The translations under genes were made by a program, and so were the position numbers. From Cereibacter_A azotoformans (lineage in GTDB: Bacteria > Pseudomonadota > Alphaproteobacteria > Rhodobacterales > Rhodobacteraceae): DNA of 64,000 nucleotides. The notes beneath the pieces were generated by a model that made no database searches, was not told the origin of the DNA, and saw only the letters and a program-made list of their open reading frames with translations. Position 1 is the stretch's first letter, and the number at the start of each line of letters is the position of its first letter. The stretch lies in the NCBI RefSeq assembly GCF_003050905.1, contig NZ_QAOT01000014.1. One strand, given 5' to 3'. This document shows positions 17,234 through 24,918 of this stretch, in pieces.

Positions 17234-17891
17234 GACGATCCTGAACCGCATCGCCGAGGCCGAGAAGGCCGCGGGCCGCGCGCCCGGCTCGGTCGAGCTG
17301 ATCGCGGTCTCGAAGGTGCAGCCGCTCGACCGCGTGGTGGCGGTGCTCGAGGCGGGCCACCGGATCTTCGGCGAGAACTACGTCCAGGAGGCGCAGGGCA
17401 AGTGGCCCGAGCTGAGGGCGCGGTTCGGGCGCCTCTCGATCCACATGATCGGGCCGTTGCAGACCAACAAGGCCAAGGCCGCCGTCGGGCTTTTCGACGC
17501 GATCCACACGCTCGACCGGCCGTCGCTCGCCGACAAGCTGGCCCGTCTCGCGCAGGAGCGCGGCGCCTCGCCCGAACTGTTCGTGCAGGTAAACACGGGC
17601 GAAGAGCCGCAGAAGGCCGGCGTCCTGCCCGCCGACGCCGACGGCTTCATCGCCACCTGCCGCAGCATGGATCTGCCGGTCCGCGGCCTCATGTGCATCC
17701 CGCCCGAGGGCGAGGACAGCGCGCCCCACTTCGCCCAGCTGGCCGCGATCGCCGATCGGAACGGGCTCGGCGGCCTGTCGATGGGCATGAGCGGCGACTT
17801 CGAGGCGGCCATCGCCGCGGGCGCGACCCATGTCCGCGTGGGATCGGCCATCTTCGGCGCGCGCGACTACACGGCCGCCGGCCGGGCCTGA
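17226..17891 (+). CDS. yggS: YggS-family PLP homeostasis protein
   Basis: 221 residues, a single alanine-racemase-like TIM barrel without the second domain. The PLP-binding lysine is Lys30 in LIAVSKVQP. The motifs FGENYVQEA, HMIGPLQTNKAK, LFVQVNTGEEPQKAG, LMCIPP and LSMGMSGDFEAAI are all diagnostic of the YggS/PROSC family. It binds pyridoxal phosphate and buffers the free vitamin pool and amino-acid metabolism. The start lies inside the end of the sulfotransferase gene, so the two are translationally coupled, although no functional link is obvious. Confidence 0.95.
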   Translation: MLETILNRIAEAEKAAGRAPGSVELIAVSKVQPLDRVVAVLEAGHRIFGENYVQEAQGKWPELRARFGRLSIHMIGPLQTNKAKAAVGLFDAIHTLDRPSLADKLARLAQERGASPELFVQVNTGEEPQKAGVLPADADGFIATCRSMDLPVRGLMCIPPEGEDSAPHFAQLAAIADRNGLGGLSMGMSGDFEAAIAAGATHVRVGSAIFGARDYTAAGRA

Positions 17892-17895
17892 GCGG

Positions 17896-18390
17896 TCAGC
17901 GCACGACCAGCCGGCTCTCGGGCGTCAGGCGGTGCGCGAGCCACAGCAGGTCGGGGCGGGAAAAGGCCACGCAGCCCGCCGTCGGATGGCGCGGCCGCCG
18001 CCATGTGTGCAGGAAGATTGCCGAGCCGCGGCCCGGCACCGCCTCGGGCCAGTTCCAGTCGGTGAGCAGGATCACGTCATAGAGCGGGTCGGCGCGGCTC
18101 AGCCGTTCGTGCCCGTAGCGGTGGGGCGCGCGCACCAGCTGGTTGTAATCCACGTCGCGCGGATCATCCGACCACAGGTCTGACGGCCCGAAGGGCTGTG
18201 CCCAGTCGGGCAGCTCCGAGGCCGCGACCCGGTCCGGGCGATAGAGCAGCCCGGCGATGCGGTGCGTGCCGCGCGGCGTGGCCCCGTCTCCCTCGCGCTT
18301 CTCGTCGGTGATGCCGCCCCGCCCGATCGAGCAGGGTAGGAACCGGCGCCCGAAGTGCGCGCCCCGGCGAGTGACCACCAGATCCGTCAT
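17896..18390 (-). CDS. L,D-transpeptidase (YkuD family)
   Basis: 164 residues with the YkuD fold. The catalytic segment reads FLHTWRRPRHPTAGCVAF, with His128 and the nucleophile Cys140 (TAGC variant of the SHGC motif). An N-terminal GRGGITDEKREGDGATPRGTHRI block is typical of this short subclass. Such enzymes crosslink peptidoglycan or attach proteins to it. No signal peptide is seen, which is odd for a periplasmic enzyme but common in this subclass. It begins inside the last codons of ribA (ATGA overlap), so it depends on ribA translation. It converges with yggS, four bases apart. Confidence 0.85.
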   Translation of the reverse strand: MTDLVVTRRGAHFGRRFLPCSIGRGGITDEKREGDGATPRGTHRIAGLLYRPDRVAASELPDWAQPFGPSDLWSDDPRDVDYNQLVRAPHRYGHERLSRADPLYDVILLTDWNWPEAVPGRGSAIFLHTWRRPRHPTAGCVAFSRPDLLWLAHRLTPESRLVVR

Positions 18391-19475
18391 GCGAGATGCC
18401 CCGACTTGGCGGCCTTCGTGGCAAGATAGGCCGCGTTGAACTCGTTCCTCCCCACATGCAGCGGCACGCGCTCGGTCACGCGGATGCCGTGCGCCTCCAT
18501 CATGCGGATCTTTGCCGGGTTGTTGGTCAGGAGCCGCACCGCCGCAAAGCCCATCTGCCGCAGGATGCCCGCCCCGATGCGGAAATCGCGCTCGTCATCC
18601 TCAAAGCCCAGCCGGTGGTTGGCCTCGACCGTGTCAAAACCCTGATCCTGCAACGAATAGGCGCGCATCTTGTTGGCCAGCCCGATCCCCCGCCCCTCCT
18701 GGTTGAGGTAAAGCAGCACGCCCGCCCCCTCCTCGCCCATCCGCGCCAGAGCCGAACGGAGCTGCGGGCCGCAGTCGCACTTGAGGCTGCCCAGAACGTC
18801 GCCGGTGAAGCAGGCCGAATGGAGCCGGGCAAGTACGGGCTCGGCCCTGTCGGGCTTGCCGATCTCGATGGCGTAATGCTCTTCGCCGCCGTCCTCGGGA
18901 CGGAAGACATGCACGCGCCCCGCCTGCGAGGCGACCATCGGCACCCGCGCCGAGACGACCGGATGGAGAGGCGACCCGCGGCTGAGTTCCGGCTCGACCT
19001 CGGACAGCGGCAGGAGGGTCAGGGAATGCTCGGCGGCGAGCGTCATCGGATCCGGCACCGCGACCAGAACCGCCGCAGGCAACAGATGCGCCGACTTCGC
19101 CAGCGCCAGGGCGGCCCGCGCCAGCCCCGCCCCACCGCCGCGCAGGGCGCGCAGCGGCCCCTTCATCGGCAGCCGCAGATCGTCGGCCGGATCCGCCACC
19201 GCCTTCAGCCAGTCCTCGCCCGCCGCGTCCGGCAACTCGATCCGTGCAAGATCCCCGTCATAGACGCGCGCCTTGAGCGTCTCGGCCCGGCGCGCGGTGA
19301 TGGCCAGCACCGGCTGCCCCAGCAGACGCAGCTCGGCCAGCCGCGCGGGCTCCAGCGCCTCGACGGCCACGGCAAGCACGCCCTGGCCGGTTTCGGTCAA
19401 CACGACAGGCACGCCCATCCGCAGGTCGCCTCGGGCACGGTTCAGGCGTTCGACGATGCTGAGGGAAAGCGGCAT
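18387..19475 (-). CDS. ribA: GTP cyclohydrolase II with degenerate N-terminal domain
   Basis: 362 residues. The C-terminal half (about 170-360) is a full GTP cyclohydrolase II, the first step of riboflavin synthesis. It has the zinc cysteines Cys222, Cys233 and Cys235 (ACFTGDVLGSLKCDCG), LYLNQEGRGIGLANKMRAY and LLTNNPAKI. The N-terminal 165 residues (ERLNRARGDLRMGVPVVL...) look like a degenerate DHBP-synthase-like domain without the usual acidic motif. The same extension is known in other alphaproteobacterial RibA proteins, while E. coli RibA is under 200 residues. ATG 19475 has GGAAAGGA upstream. The stop overlaps the L,D-transpeptidase start. Confidence 0.93.
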   Translation of the reverse strand: MPLSLSIVERLNRARGDLRMGVPVVLTETGQGVLAVAVEALEPARLAELRLLGQPVLAITARRAETLKARVYDGDLARIELPDAAGEDWLKAVADPADDLRLPMKGPLRALRGGGAGLARAALALAKSAHLLPAAVLVAVPDPMTLAAEHSLTLLPLSEVEPELSRGSPLHPVVSARVPMVASQAGRVHVFRPEDGGEEHYAIEIGKPDRAEPVLARLHSACFTGDVLGSLKCDCGPQLRSALARMGEEGAGVLLYLNQEGRGIGLANKMRAYSLQDQGFDTVEANHRLGFEDDERDFRIGAGILRQMGFAAVRLLTNNPAKIRMMEAHGIRVTERVPLHVGRNEFNAAYLATKAAKSGHLA

Positions 19476-19625
19476 GACGGATCCTTTCCGCATCTTCCTA
19501 GCCAGCCCTGAAGGAAATTGAAACATTCCGCCGCCCAGCGACACGAGCGCGTGAGAAATCGGCCGCAAATCTTGCCGTCTGCGGGGCGCACGCACATGTG
19601 ATCACCACGAACGAAGGAGTGACGG

Positions 19626-20312
19626 ATGGCTTCCCTGAAGAAGATTCTCTTGGTGGACGATGACGACGACCTTCGCGAGGCCCTGAGCGAACAGCTCGTG
19701 ATGACCGAGGATTTCGACGTCTTCGAGGCCGCCTCGGGCGCGGAAGGCATGGAGAAGGCCAAGGCGGGTCTCTATGATCTCGTGATCCTCGACGTGGGTC
19801 TGCCGGACACCGACGGGCGCGAACTCTGCCGCCGGATGCGCAAGGCCGGGGTCAAGTGCCCGGTGATGATGCTGACGGGACATGATTCGGACAGCGACAC
19901 CATTCTGGGGCTCGACGCGGGCGCAAACGACTATGTGACCAAGCCCTTCAAGTTCCCGGTGTTGCTTGCGCGCATCAGGGCGCAACTTCGTGCGCACGAA
20001 CAATCAGAGGATGCAATCTTCCAGCTTGGTCCCTACAGCTTCCGCCCGGCGCAGAAGATGCTGGTGGATGAGAAGGACCGCAAGATCCGCCTGACCGAGA
20101 AGGAAACCAACATCTTGAAGTTCCTTTACCGGGCCTCACAAGGTGTTGTGGCCCGAGAGGTCCTTCTCCACGAGGTTTGGGGCTATAACGCCGGCGTCAC
20201 AACCCACACGTTAGAGACGCACATCTACCGGTTGCGCCAGAAGATCGAGCCCGATCCGTCCAATGCCCGTCTTCTCGTCACCGAGTCCGGCGGGTACAGG
20301 CTGGTTGCGTGA
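19626..20312 (+). CDS. cenR: OmpR-type response regulator, CenR-like
   Basis: 228 residues. The receiver domain (1-120) has the acidic pocket Asp11-15, phosphoacceptor Asp56 (LVILDVGLP) and Lys106 (VTKPF). The C-terminal winged helix (130-228) includes RLTEKETNILKFLYRA and LLHEVWGYNAGVTTHTLETHIYRLRQKIE. These blocks are very close to what I recall of Caulobacter CenR, the envelope-integrity regulator paired with CenK. A CenR homologue is essential in R. sphaeroides. The cognate kinase is not in the window. GAAGGAGT precedes the ATG. A candidate small RNA and an intrinsic terminator follow. The CenR name rests on likeness, so a paralogue cannot be fully excluded. Confidence 0.82.
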   Translation: MASLKKILLVDDDDDLREALSEQLVMTEDFDVFEAASGAEGMEKAKAGLYDLVILDVGLPDTDGRELCRRMRKAGVKCPVMMLTGHDSDSDTILGLDAGANDYVTKPFKFPVLLARIRAQLRAHEQSEDAIFQLGPYSFRPAQKMLVDEKDRKIRLTEKETNILKFLYRASQGVVAREVLLHEVWGYNAGVTTHTLETHIYRLRQKIEPDPSNARLLVTESGGYRLVA

Positions 20313-20351
20313 GATCAATTTAACGATCACACTCTTCTGTATAGACTGCAT

Positions 20352-20456
20352 GTGAAGCGGCGGGCTCGCCTGCCGCGAGAGTTCCCTCCCGTGTCGGGGT
20401 TAGAGACACGGACCCTCCCTGTTGGATCTGGCCGGGCCTCGTGCCCGGCCTTTTTT
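20352..20456 (+). ncRNA. Candidate small RNA or structured 3' UTR with two CCCTCCC motifs
   Basis: The 100 bases after cenR fold into three successive hairpins: 20357-20376 (GCGGCGGG/CCTGCCGC, one G-U), 20390-20410 (CGTGTC/GACACG) and the terminator 20430-20450. Between them lie two unpaired copies of CCCTCCC (20384-20390 and 20413-20419), which could pair with Shine-Dalgarno sequences. A TATAGA box at 20340-20345 could be the -10 of its own promoter, though no good -35 is seen. R. sphaeroides is known for stress-induced sRNAs with CCUCC-type motifs, so a similar role is plausible. It could equally be processed from the cenR mRNA. Confidence 0.45.
20430..20456 (+). terminator. Intrinsic terminator after cenR and the candidate sRNA
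   Basis: GGCCGGGC (20430-20437) pairs perfectly with GCCCGGCC (20443-20450) over a CTCGT loop and is followed by six T residues. It ends the cenR transcription unit and separates it from xthA. Confidence 0.9.
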
Positions 20457-20545
20457 CACGCTTCGTGAAGGACCGCGCTGCGGCGGGGCGATGGACCCGC
20501 CCGGCCGCGCGGGCTAGGAAGAAGGCCCTGAGACCGGAGCCTGCC

Positions 20546-21334
20546 ATGACCTTCACCCTCGCCACCTGGAACATCAATTCGGTCCGCCTGCGCGAGGCGC
20601 TGGTCTCGCGGCTGCTGACCGAGGAGATGCCCGACATCCTCTGCCTGCAGGAATGCAAGAGCCCGGTCGAGAAGATGCCGCTCGAGGCGTTCCGGGCGCT
20701 CGGCTACAACTGGTGCGTGGCGCGCGGGCAGAAGAGCTACAACGGCGTGGCGATCCTGTCGAAGCTGCCGCTGGTCGATGCGGGCGATCACGACTTTGCC
20801 GATCTCGGCCATGCGCGCCATGTCTCGGCGACGCTCGGGAACGGGGTCACGATCCACAACTGCTATGTGCCCGCCGGCGGCGACATCCCCGACCGCGAGC
20901 AGAACGTGAAGTTCGGGCAGAAGCTCGACTACCTCACCCGGATGCGCGACTGGTGCCGGTCCGACACGCCGCGCAAGGCCATCCTAGTGGGCGACCTCAA
21001 CATCGCCCCGCGCGAGGATGATGTCTGGAATCACAAGGCGCTCCTGAAGATCGTGAGCCACACGCCGATCGAGGTGGACCATCTGAACGCGCTGATGGAG
21101 GCCGGCGCCTGGATCGACGTGACCCGCAAGGACCTGCCTGAAGGGCGGCTCTATTCCTGGTGGTCCTACCGTTCGCCGGATTGGGAGGCGGCCGACAAGG
21201 GCCGGCGGCTCGACCACATCTGGGCCACACCCGACATTGCGAACGCAGCCCACGGCAGCCGCATTCTCCGCGCGGCCCGAGGCTGGCTGCAACCCTCCGA
21301 CCATGCGCCGGTGTTCGCGACCTTCGATCTCTGA
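20546..21334 (+). CDS. xthA: Exodeoxyribonuclease III
   Basis: 262 residues of the ExoIII/APE class. The metal and catalytic motifs are present in order: TWNINSVRLR (N-terminal Asn), CLQECK (Glu), YNGVAILS, GDLNIAPREDDVWN (Asp/Asn pair), RLDHIWATPD and the terminal SDHAPVF (Asp-His). It cleaves DNA at abasic sites and degrades 3' ends during base-excision repair. ATG 20546 with GGAG ten bases before gives the standard MTFTLATWNINS start; the longer frame runs back into the cenR terminator. Confidence 0.95.
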   Translation: MTFTLATWNINSVRLREALVSRLLTEEMPDILCLQECKSPVEKMPLEAFRALGYNWCVARGQKSYNGVAILSKLPLVDAGDHDFADLGHARHVSATLGNGVTIHNCYVPAGGDIPDREQNVKFGQKLDYLTRMRDWCRSDTPRKAILVGDLNIAPREDDVWNHKALLKIVSHTPIEVDHLNALMEAGAWIDVTRKDLPEGRLYSWWSYRSPDWEAADKGRRLDHIWATPDIANAAHGSRILRAARGWLQPSDHAPVFATFDL

Positions 21335-21419
21335 GGGCCGTGTCCGGCCCGTGGCGCGCAGCGGCTCCGTGTGAGCCCCACGGCGCACGGCGGCGCAGGT
21401 TCAGCCCTGCGGCGCAGCG

Positions 21420-22043
21420 TCAGCCCTTCGGCGCGTAGCGGGCGAGGAACATCTCGACCACTCCGGCCACCACCCGGCGCCGCTCCCCGGCACTCACCGC
21501 CGCGCCCACGCCGAAGACGATGCGGTTGAAGAGGTCGGCCTTGCACAGCTCGGCGAACTGGTCGGCGGCAAGCTCGAGATCTTCGATGATCAATTCATGC
21601 CGCGCCACGGCCTGCCGCAGGTAATCCACGATCCTCTGGCGGACGAGGGCCGGCCCGCTCTCGTAGAACTCGTGCCCGAGCTCCGGGAACCTGTCGGCCT
21701 CGGCCACGCAGATCCGGTAGGTGCGAATCCCGAAGTCGGACAGCACGAAATCGACGATGCGAGTGGCCGCCATCGTCAGAACCTCGCGCGGGCCGAGGTC
21801 GGAGGTGATCAGCGCCACGGCCTCTTCGGCCTGCCGCAGGCACTCGGCCTTGGCGACCTCCAGAAACAGAAGCCGCTTGTCGGGAAAGTAGCTGTAGAGC
21901 GTCGCCTTGGACACGCCCGCCTCGCGCGCGATGTCATCGACGCTCGCCCCCTCGAACCCGTCGCGCAGGAACACCTTCCGGGCGCCCTCGAGCACCTGTG
22001 GCATCTTGCGGCCCTTGCGAAGCGGGATCGTGTCGGCTGGCAT
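21420..22043 (-). CDS. TetR-family transcriptional regulator
   Basis: 207 residues. The N-terminal helix-turn-helix is VLEGARKVFLRDGFEGASVDDIAREAGVSKATLYSYFPDKRLLF (about 18-60). The C-terminal domain resembles the TetR_C_7/AefR-like type found in Rhodobacterales. AGGAGGAG lies just before the ATG. It is the second gene of a two-gene unit headed by a 42-residue secreted peptide. The palindromic sites upstream of that peptide are the likely operators, so autoregulation is expected. The ligand is unknown. The AEC transporter starting at 22665 in the opposite direction is a possible target. Confidence 0.87.
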   Translation of the reverse strand: MPADTIPLRKGRKMPQVLEGARKVFLRDGFEGASVDDIAREAGVSKATLYSYFPDKRLLFLEVAKAECLRQAEEAVALITSDLGPREVLTMAATRIVDFVLSDFGIRTYRICVAEADRFPELGHEFYESGPALVRQRIVDYLRQAVARHELIIEDLELAADQFAELCKADLFNRIVFGVGAAVSAGERRRVVAGVVEMFLARYAPKG

Positions 22044-22103
22044 CGGGCTCCTCCTGCCGCCGACCTTACGCGCGCCGCAGGAGGAGCCGCAAGAACCCGC
22101 GGT

Positions 22104-22232
22104 TCAACCGCCGCAGGTCGTGCAGGCCTTCGGCCAGGTAAGGTGGGGAATGTCCAGCGGCAGCGCGAAGGACGGAGCCGCCAGACCCAGCACCAGCGTC
22201 AGGGTCGCAACTGTCAGGGTCAGACGTTTCAT
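22104..22232 (-). CDS. Small secreted peptide preceding the TetR gene
   Basis: 42 residues: MKRLTLTVATLTLVLGLAAP is a textbook signal peptide, leaving a mature peptide of about 20-25 residues (SFALPLDIPHLTWPKACTT...) that ends in CTTCGG with a CxxC pair. AAGGAG is correctly spaced from ATG 22232, and the next gene, tetR, follows after 60 bases. No family is recognised. The CxxC could bind metal or form a disulfide. The gene is too short to be secure, but signal peptide, ribosome-binding site and operator context all agree. Confidence 0.6.
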   Translation of the reverse strand: MKRLTLTVATLTLVLGLAAPSFALPLDIPHLTWPKACTTCGG

Positions 22233-22245
22233 CTCGATCTCCTTG

Positions 22246-22261
22246 TGAACCGATCGGTTCA
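22246..22261. promoter_or_regulatory. Perfect 16-bp palindrome, probable TetR operator 1
   Basis: TGAACCGATCGGTTCA is a perfect palindrome located 14 bases upstream of the peptide start codon, overlapping its leader. CCGATCGG-type cores are common operators of TetR/AcrR regulators. The neighbouring tetR gene is the natural candidate for the protein that binds it. Confidence 0.75.
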
Positions 22262-22304
22262 GTTCGAAGGTGGCGCGAGTCGCCACGAGAGGCAAGCGGA
22301 AAAC

Positions 22305-22318
22305 GAACCGAACGGTTC
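22305..22318. promoter_or_regulatory. Second palindrome of the same type, probable TetR operator 2
   Basis: GAACCG-AA-CGGTTC is a 6-2-6 inverted repeat with the same half-site as the first operator. The two centres are 58 bases apart. A third, odd-length variant, GAACC-CGC-GGTTC, is at 22093-22105 between the peptide gene and tetR. Confidence 0.65.
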
Positions 22319-22424
22319 ACCTTGGGCATCTTGTCGCCCTGCGGCAGATCCCGCCGTCAGGATCGGGGATCCCCATCGGACGTGCGGGCGGGACGGGGAG
22401 CGAAGAAGAGGGCTGTCTGCCCCC

Positions 22425-22474
22425 GTCTCCGGCAGAGCCGGAGACTCCCCCGAGGATATTTGGACAGAGTGAAA
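22425..22474. repeat. Dispersed intergenic repeat, copy A (hairpin plus GATATTTGG tail)
   Basis: A perfect 9-bp hairpin, GTCTCCGGC-aga-GCCGGAGAC (22425-22445), is followed by CCCCCGAGGATATTTGG and then ACAGAGTGAAAG. The second half recurs at 31172-31201 with only small changes, again next to a GC-rich hairpin. I recall the same CCCCGAGGATATTTG wording from other Rhodobacteraceae intergenic regions. The remaining bases between 22320 and the transporter start at 22665 hold no gene that I can see. Confidence 0.6.
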
Positions 22475-22664
22475 GCGCAGGCGGGCGAACCCGGGGCGGC
22501 ATCCGCAGAGGGCTGTTCCGGCACACGGTGGGCCGGGCGCGGAGGCGGCGAACGGGGGCCCCTGCCCGTGCGCGGCGGGTCCTTCGGGGATCCGACGATT
22601 GGCCGAGCTTGCATCCGGCCGGGCGGCGTGAAACCTTGGCGCCAACCCGAGCCGAAAGCCTGAG

Positions 22665-23594
22665 ATGCTGCCCGTCCTTCTCGAGACCCTGCCCTTCTTC
22701 GCTCTGATCGGCATGGGCTATCTCGCCGGGCGGGCGCGGTTCTTCACCCCGGAGGCGACCTCGTGGCTGACGAAGTTCGTGTTCTACTTCGCCCTGTCGG
22801 CCATGCTCTTCCGCTTTGCGGCGAACCTGTCGCTGGCCGAGATCTGGTCGCTGCCCTTCGTGATGGCCTATCTGTCGGGATGCACCCTCGTCTATCTGCT
22901 GGCCGTGGCGGTGGCGCGGCTGCGGCGGGTAAGCACCGAGGAGGCCGCGATCGAGGGGCAGTGCGCCGTGATCGGCAACACGGGCTTTCTCGGGGTGCCG
23001 ATGCTGGTCCTGCTGCTGGGGCCCGAAGCGGCCGGGCCGGTGCTGATGGTGCTGGCGATCGATCTCATCGTCTTCTCCTCGCTCATCACCCTCATCATCA
23101 CCGGCGTGCGCGAGGGGCACATGAGCCTGCGCATCATCCGGGTGCTGGGCGTGGGACTGCTGAAGAACCCGATGATCGTCTCGATGGTGGCGGGGCTCGG
23201 CTGGTCGGCCACGGGCGCACCCGTTCCGGGGCCGGTCAACGAGTTCCTCGCGCTGCTGGGGGGCGCGGCCACGCCGGGCGCGCTCTTTGCCATCGGCGCC
23301 TCGCTCGCCACACGCTCGGCCGAGCGGATCGAGGTCGCGGCCTGGCTGTCGTTCTGCAAGCTCGTGCTGCATCCGCTGGCCGTGGCGGTCGCGGCGCTCC
23401 TGGTCTTTCCGGTCGAGCGGCAGGCGGCGGGCGTGATGATCGCCGCGGCCGCCCTGCCGGTGGCGGGCAACGTCTATATCCTTGCGCAGCACTATGGGGT
23501 CGCGCCGCAGCGCGTCTCGGCCTCGATCCTGATATCCACCGCGGTCAGCATCCTGACCATCACCGGCGTGATCGCCTGGGTCACGACCTTCTGA
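22665..23594 (+). CDS. AEC-family transporter (auxin efflux carrier type)
   Basis: 309 residues with ten hydrophobic segments, from ETLPFFALIGMGYLAGRARFF to SILISTAVSILTITGVIAW. The conserved AIEGQCAVIGNTGFLGVPML and the C-terminal AAALPVAGNVYILAQHYGV are hallmarks of the AEC (PF03547) family, which moves organic acids or malonate across the inner membrane. The substrate is not predictable. It lies 15 bases ahead of fghA and may start the operon AEC-fghA-DUF188-cyclodeaminase. Confidence 0.88.
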   Translation: MLPVLLETLPFFALIGMGYLAGRARFFTPEATSWLTKFVFYFALSAMLFRFAANLSLAEIWSLPFVMAYLSGCTLVYLLAVAVARLRRVSTEEAAIEGQCAVIGNTGFLGVPMLVLLLGPEAAGPVLMVLAIDLIVFSSLITLIITGVREGHMSLRIIRVLGVGLLKNPMIVSMVAGLGWSATGAPVPGPVNEFLALLGGAATPGALFAIGASLATRSAERIEVAAWLSFCKLVLHPLAVAVAALLVFPVERQAAGVMIAAAALPVAGNVYILAQHYGVAPQRVSASILISTAVSILTITGVIAWVTTF

Positions 23595-23609
23595 GGAGAG
23601 GAGACCACC

Positions 23610-24440
23610 ATGAAGACCATCTCTGAGAGCCGTTGCTTTGGCGGAACGCAGGGCGTCTACAGCCATACGTCGCAGATCACGGGCTGCGACATGACCTTCG
23701 GCCTGTTCCTGCCGCCCGAGGCCGAGAACGAGGCGGTGCCGCTGGTCTGGTATCTCTCGGGCCTGACCTGCACGCATGAGAATGCGATGGTGAAGGCCGG
23801 TGCGCAGAAATGGGCGGCACTGGAGGGGCTGGCGCTGGTGTTCCCCGACACGTCGCCGCGCGGCGAGGGTGTGCCGGATGACGACAATTACGCGCTCGGT
23901 CAGGGCGCCGGCTTCTATGTCAACGCCACCGAGGCGCCCTGGTCCACGAACTTCCGCATGTGGGACTACATCACCGAGGATCTGCCGCGCGTCCTGTTTT
24001 CGGCCTTTCCGCTCGACGAGAGCCGGCAGTCGATCATGGGCCATTCGATGGGCGGGCACGGCGCGCTGACCATCGCCATGAGCTTTCCGGGGCGGTTCCG
24101 CTCGGTCTCGGCCTTCGCGCCGATCACCAACCCGACGGCGTCGGACTGGGGACGCAAGCAGCTCACGGCCTACCTCGGAGGGGATGAGAGCAAGTGGGCG
24201 CCGCACGATTCGGTCCTGCTGATGAAGAAGCGCGGCTTCGACGGGCCGATCCTGATCGACCAGGGCGCCTCGGACCAGTTCCTCGAGTCGCTCAGGCCCG
24301 AGGCGCTGGCCGAGGCGATGATGGCGCGGCGCCAGCAGGGCATCTTCCGCATGCAGCCGGGCTACGACCACAGCTACTTCTTCGTCTCGACCTTCATGGA
24401 GGACCATATCCAGTTCCACGCCGAAGCGCTCTATGGCTGA
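23610..24440 (+). CDS. fghA: S-formylglutathione hydrolase
   Basis: 276 residues, esterase-D type alpha/beta hydrolase. Catalytic triad Ser146 (GHSMGGHG), Asp222 (DQGASDQFL) and His254 (PGYDHSYFF). Other family marks are WYLSGLTCTHENAM, FPDTSPRGEG and GAGFYVNATEAPW. It releases formate from S-formylglutathione in glutathione-dependent formaldehyde oxidation. The partner dehydrogenase gene is not in the window. GGAGAGGAGA precedes the start. The end overlaps the next gene by eight bases. Confidence 0.95.
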   Translation: MKTISESRCFGGTQGVYSHTSQITGCDMTFGLFLPPEAENEAVPLVWYLSGLTCTHENAMVKAGAQKWAALEGLALVFPDTSPRGEGVPDDDNYALGQGAGFYVNATEAPWSTNFRMWDYITEDLPRVLFSAFPLDESRQSIMGHSMGGHGALTIAMSFPGRFRSVSAFAPITNPTASDWGRKQLTAYLGGDESKWAPHDSVLLMKKRGFDGPILIDQGASDQFLESLRPEALAEAMMARRQQGIFRMQPGYDHSYFFVSTFMEDHIQFHAEALYG

Positions 24441-24918
24441 GCTCTACATCGACGCCGATGCCTGCCCGGTGAAGGCCGAGGCAGAGCGTGTGGCCGTGCG
24501 GCACGGGGCGCGGATGTATCTCGTGTCGAACGGTGGCATCCGGCCTCCGGCCCATCCGCTGGTCGAGAGCGTCTTCGTGCCCGAAGGGCCGGATGCCGCC
24601 GACAAGTGGATCGCCGACCGTGCGGGCACGGGCGATGTCGTGGTGACCTCGGACATCCCGCTCGCCGCGAAGGCCGTGGCGGCGGGGGCCCTGGTGGTCA
24701 AGCCGAACGGCGAGACGCTGACCACGGCAAATATCGGCAATGCGCTGGCCACGCGCGACCTGATGGCCGATCTGCGCTCGGCCGACCCGTTCCGGCAGGG
24801 CGGCGGTCGGCCGTTTTCCAGGGCCGACCGGTCGCGCTTTCTCGACGCACTGGAACGTGCGATGCGCAAGGCCGCGGAAGCGGCGCGCCACGCAGGACAG
24901 AAAGAGGCAGGAACATGA
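24433..24918 (+). CDS. DUF188/YaiI-YqxD family protein
   Basis: 161 residues. ELYIDADACPVKAEAERVA at the start, VVVTSDIPLAAKAVAAGALVVKPNG and the C-terminal GGGRPFSRADRSRFLDALER match the YaiI/YqxD (PF02639) family, a PIN-like fold of unknown role. The Asp-rich DADACPVK segment may be a metal site. It overlaps fghA by eight bases and the following cyclodeaminase gene by four, so it sits in the middle of a coupled operon. Confidence 0.92.
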   Translation: MAELYIDADACPVKAEAERVAVRHGARMYLVSNGGIRPPAHPLVESVFVPEGPDAADKWIADRAGTGDVVVTSDIPLAAKAVAAGALVVKPNGETLTTANIGNALATRDLMADLRSADPFRQGGGRPFSRADRSRFLDALERAMRKAAEAARHAGQKEAGT

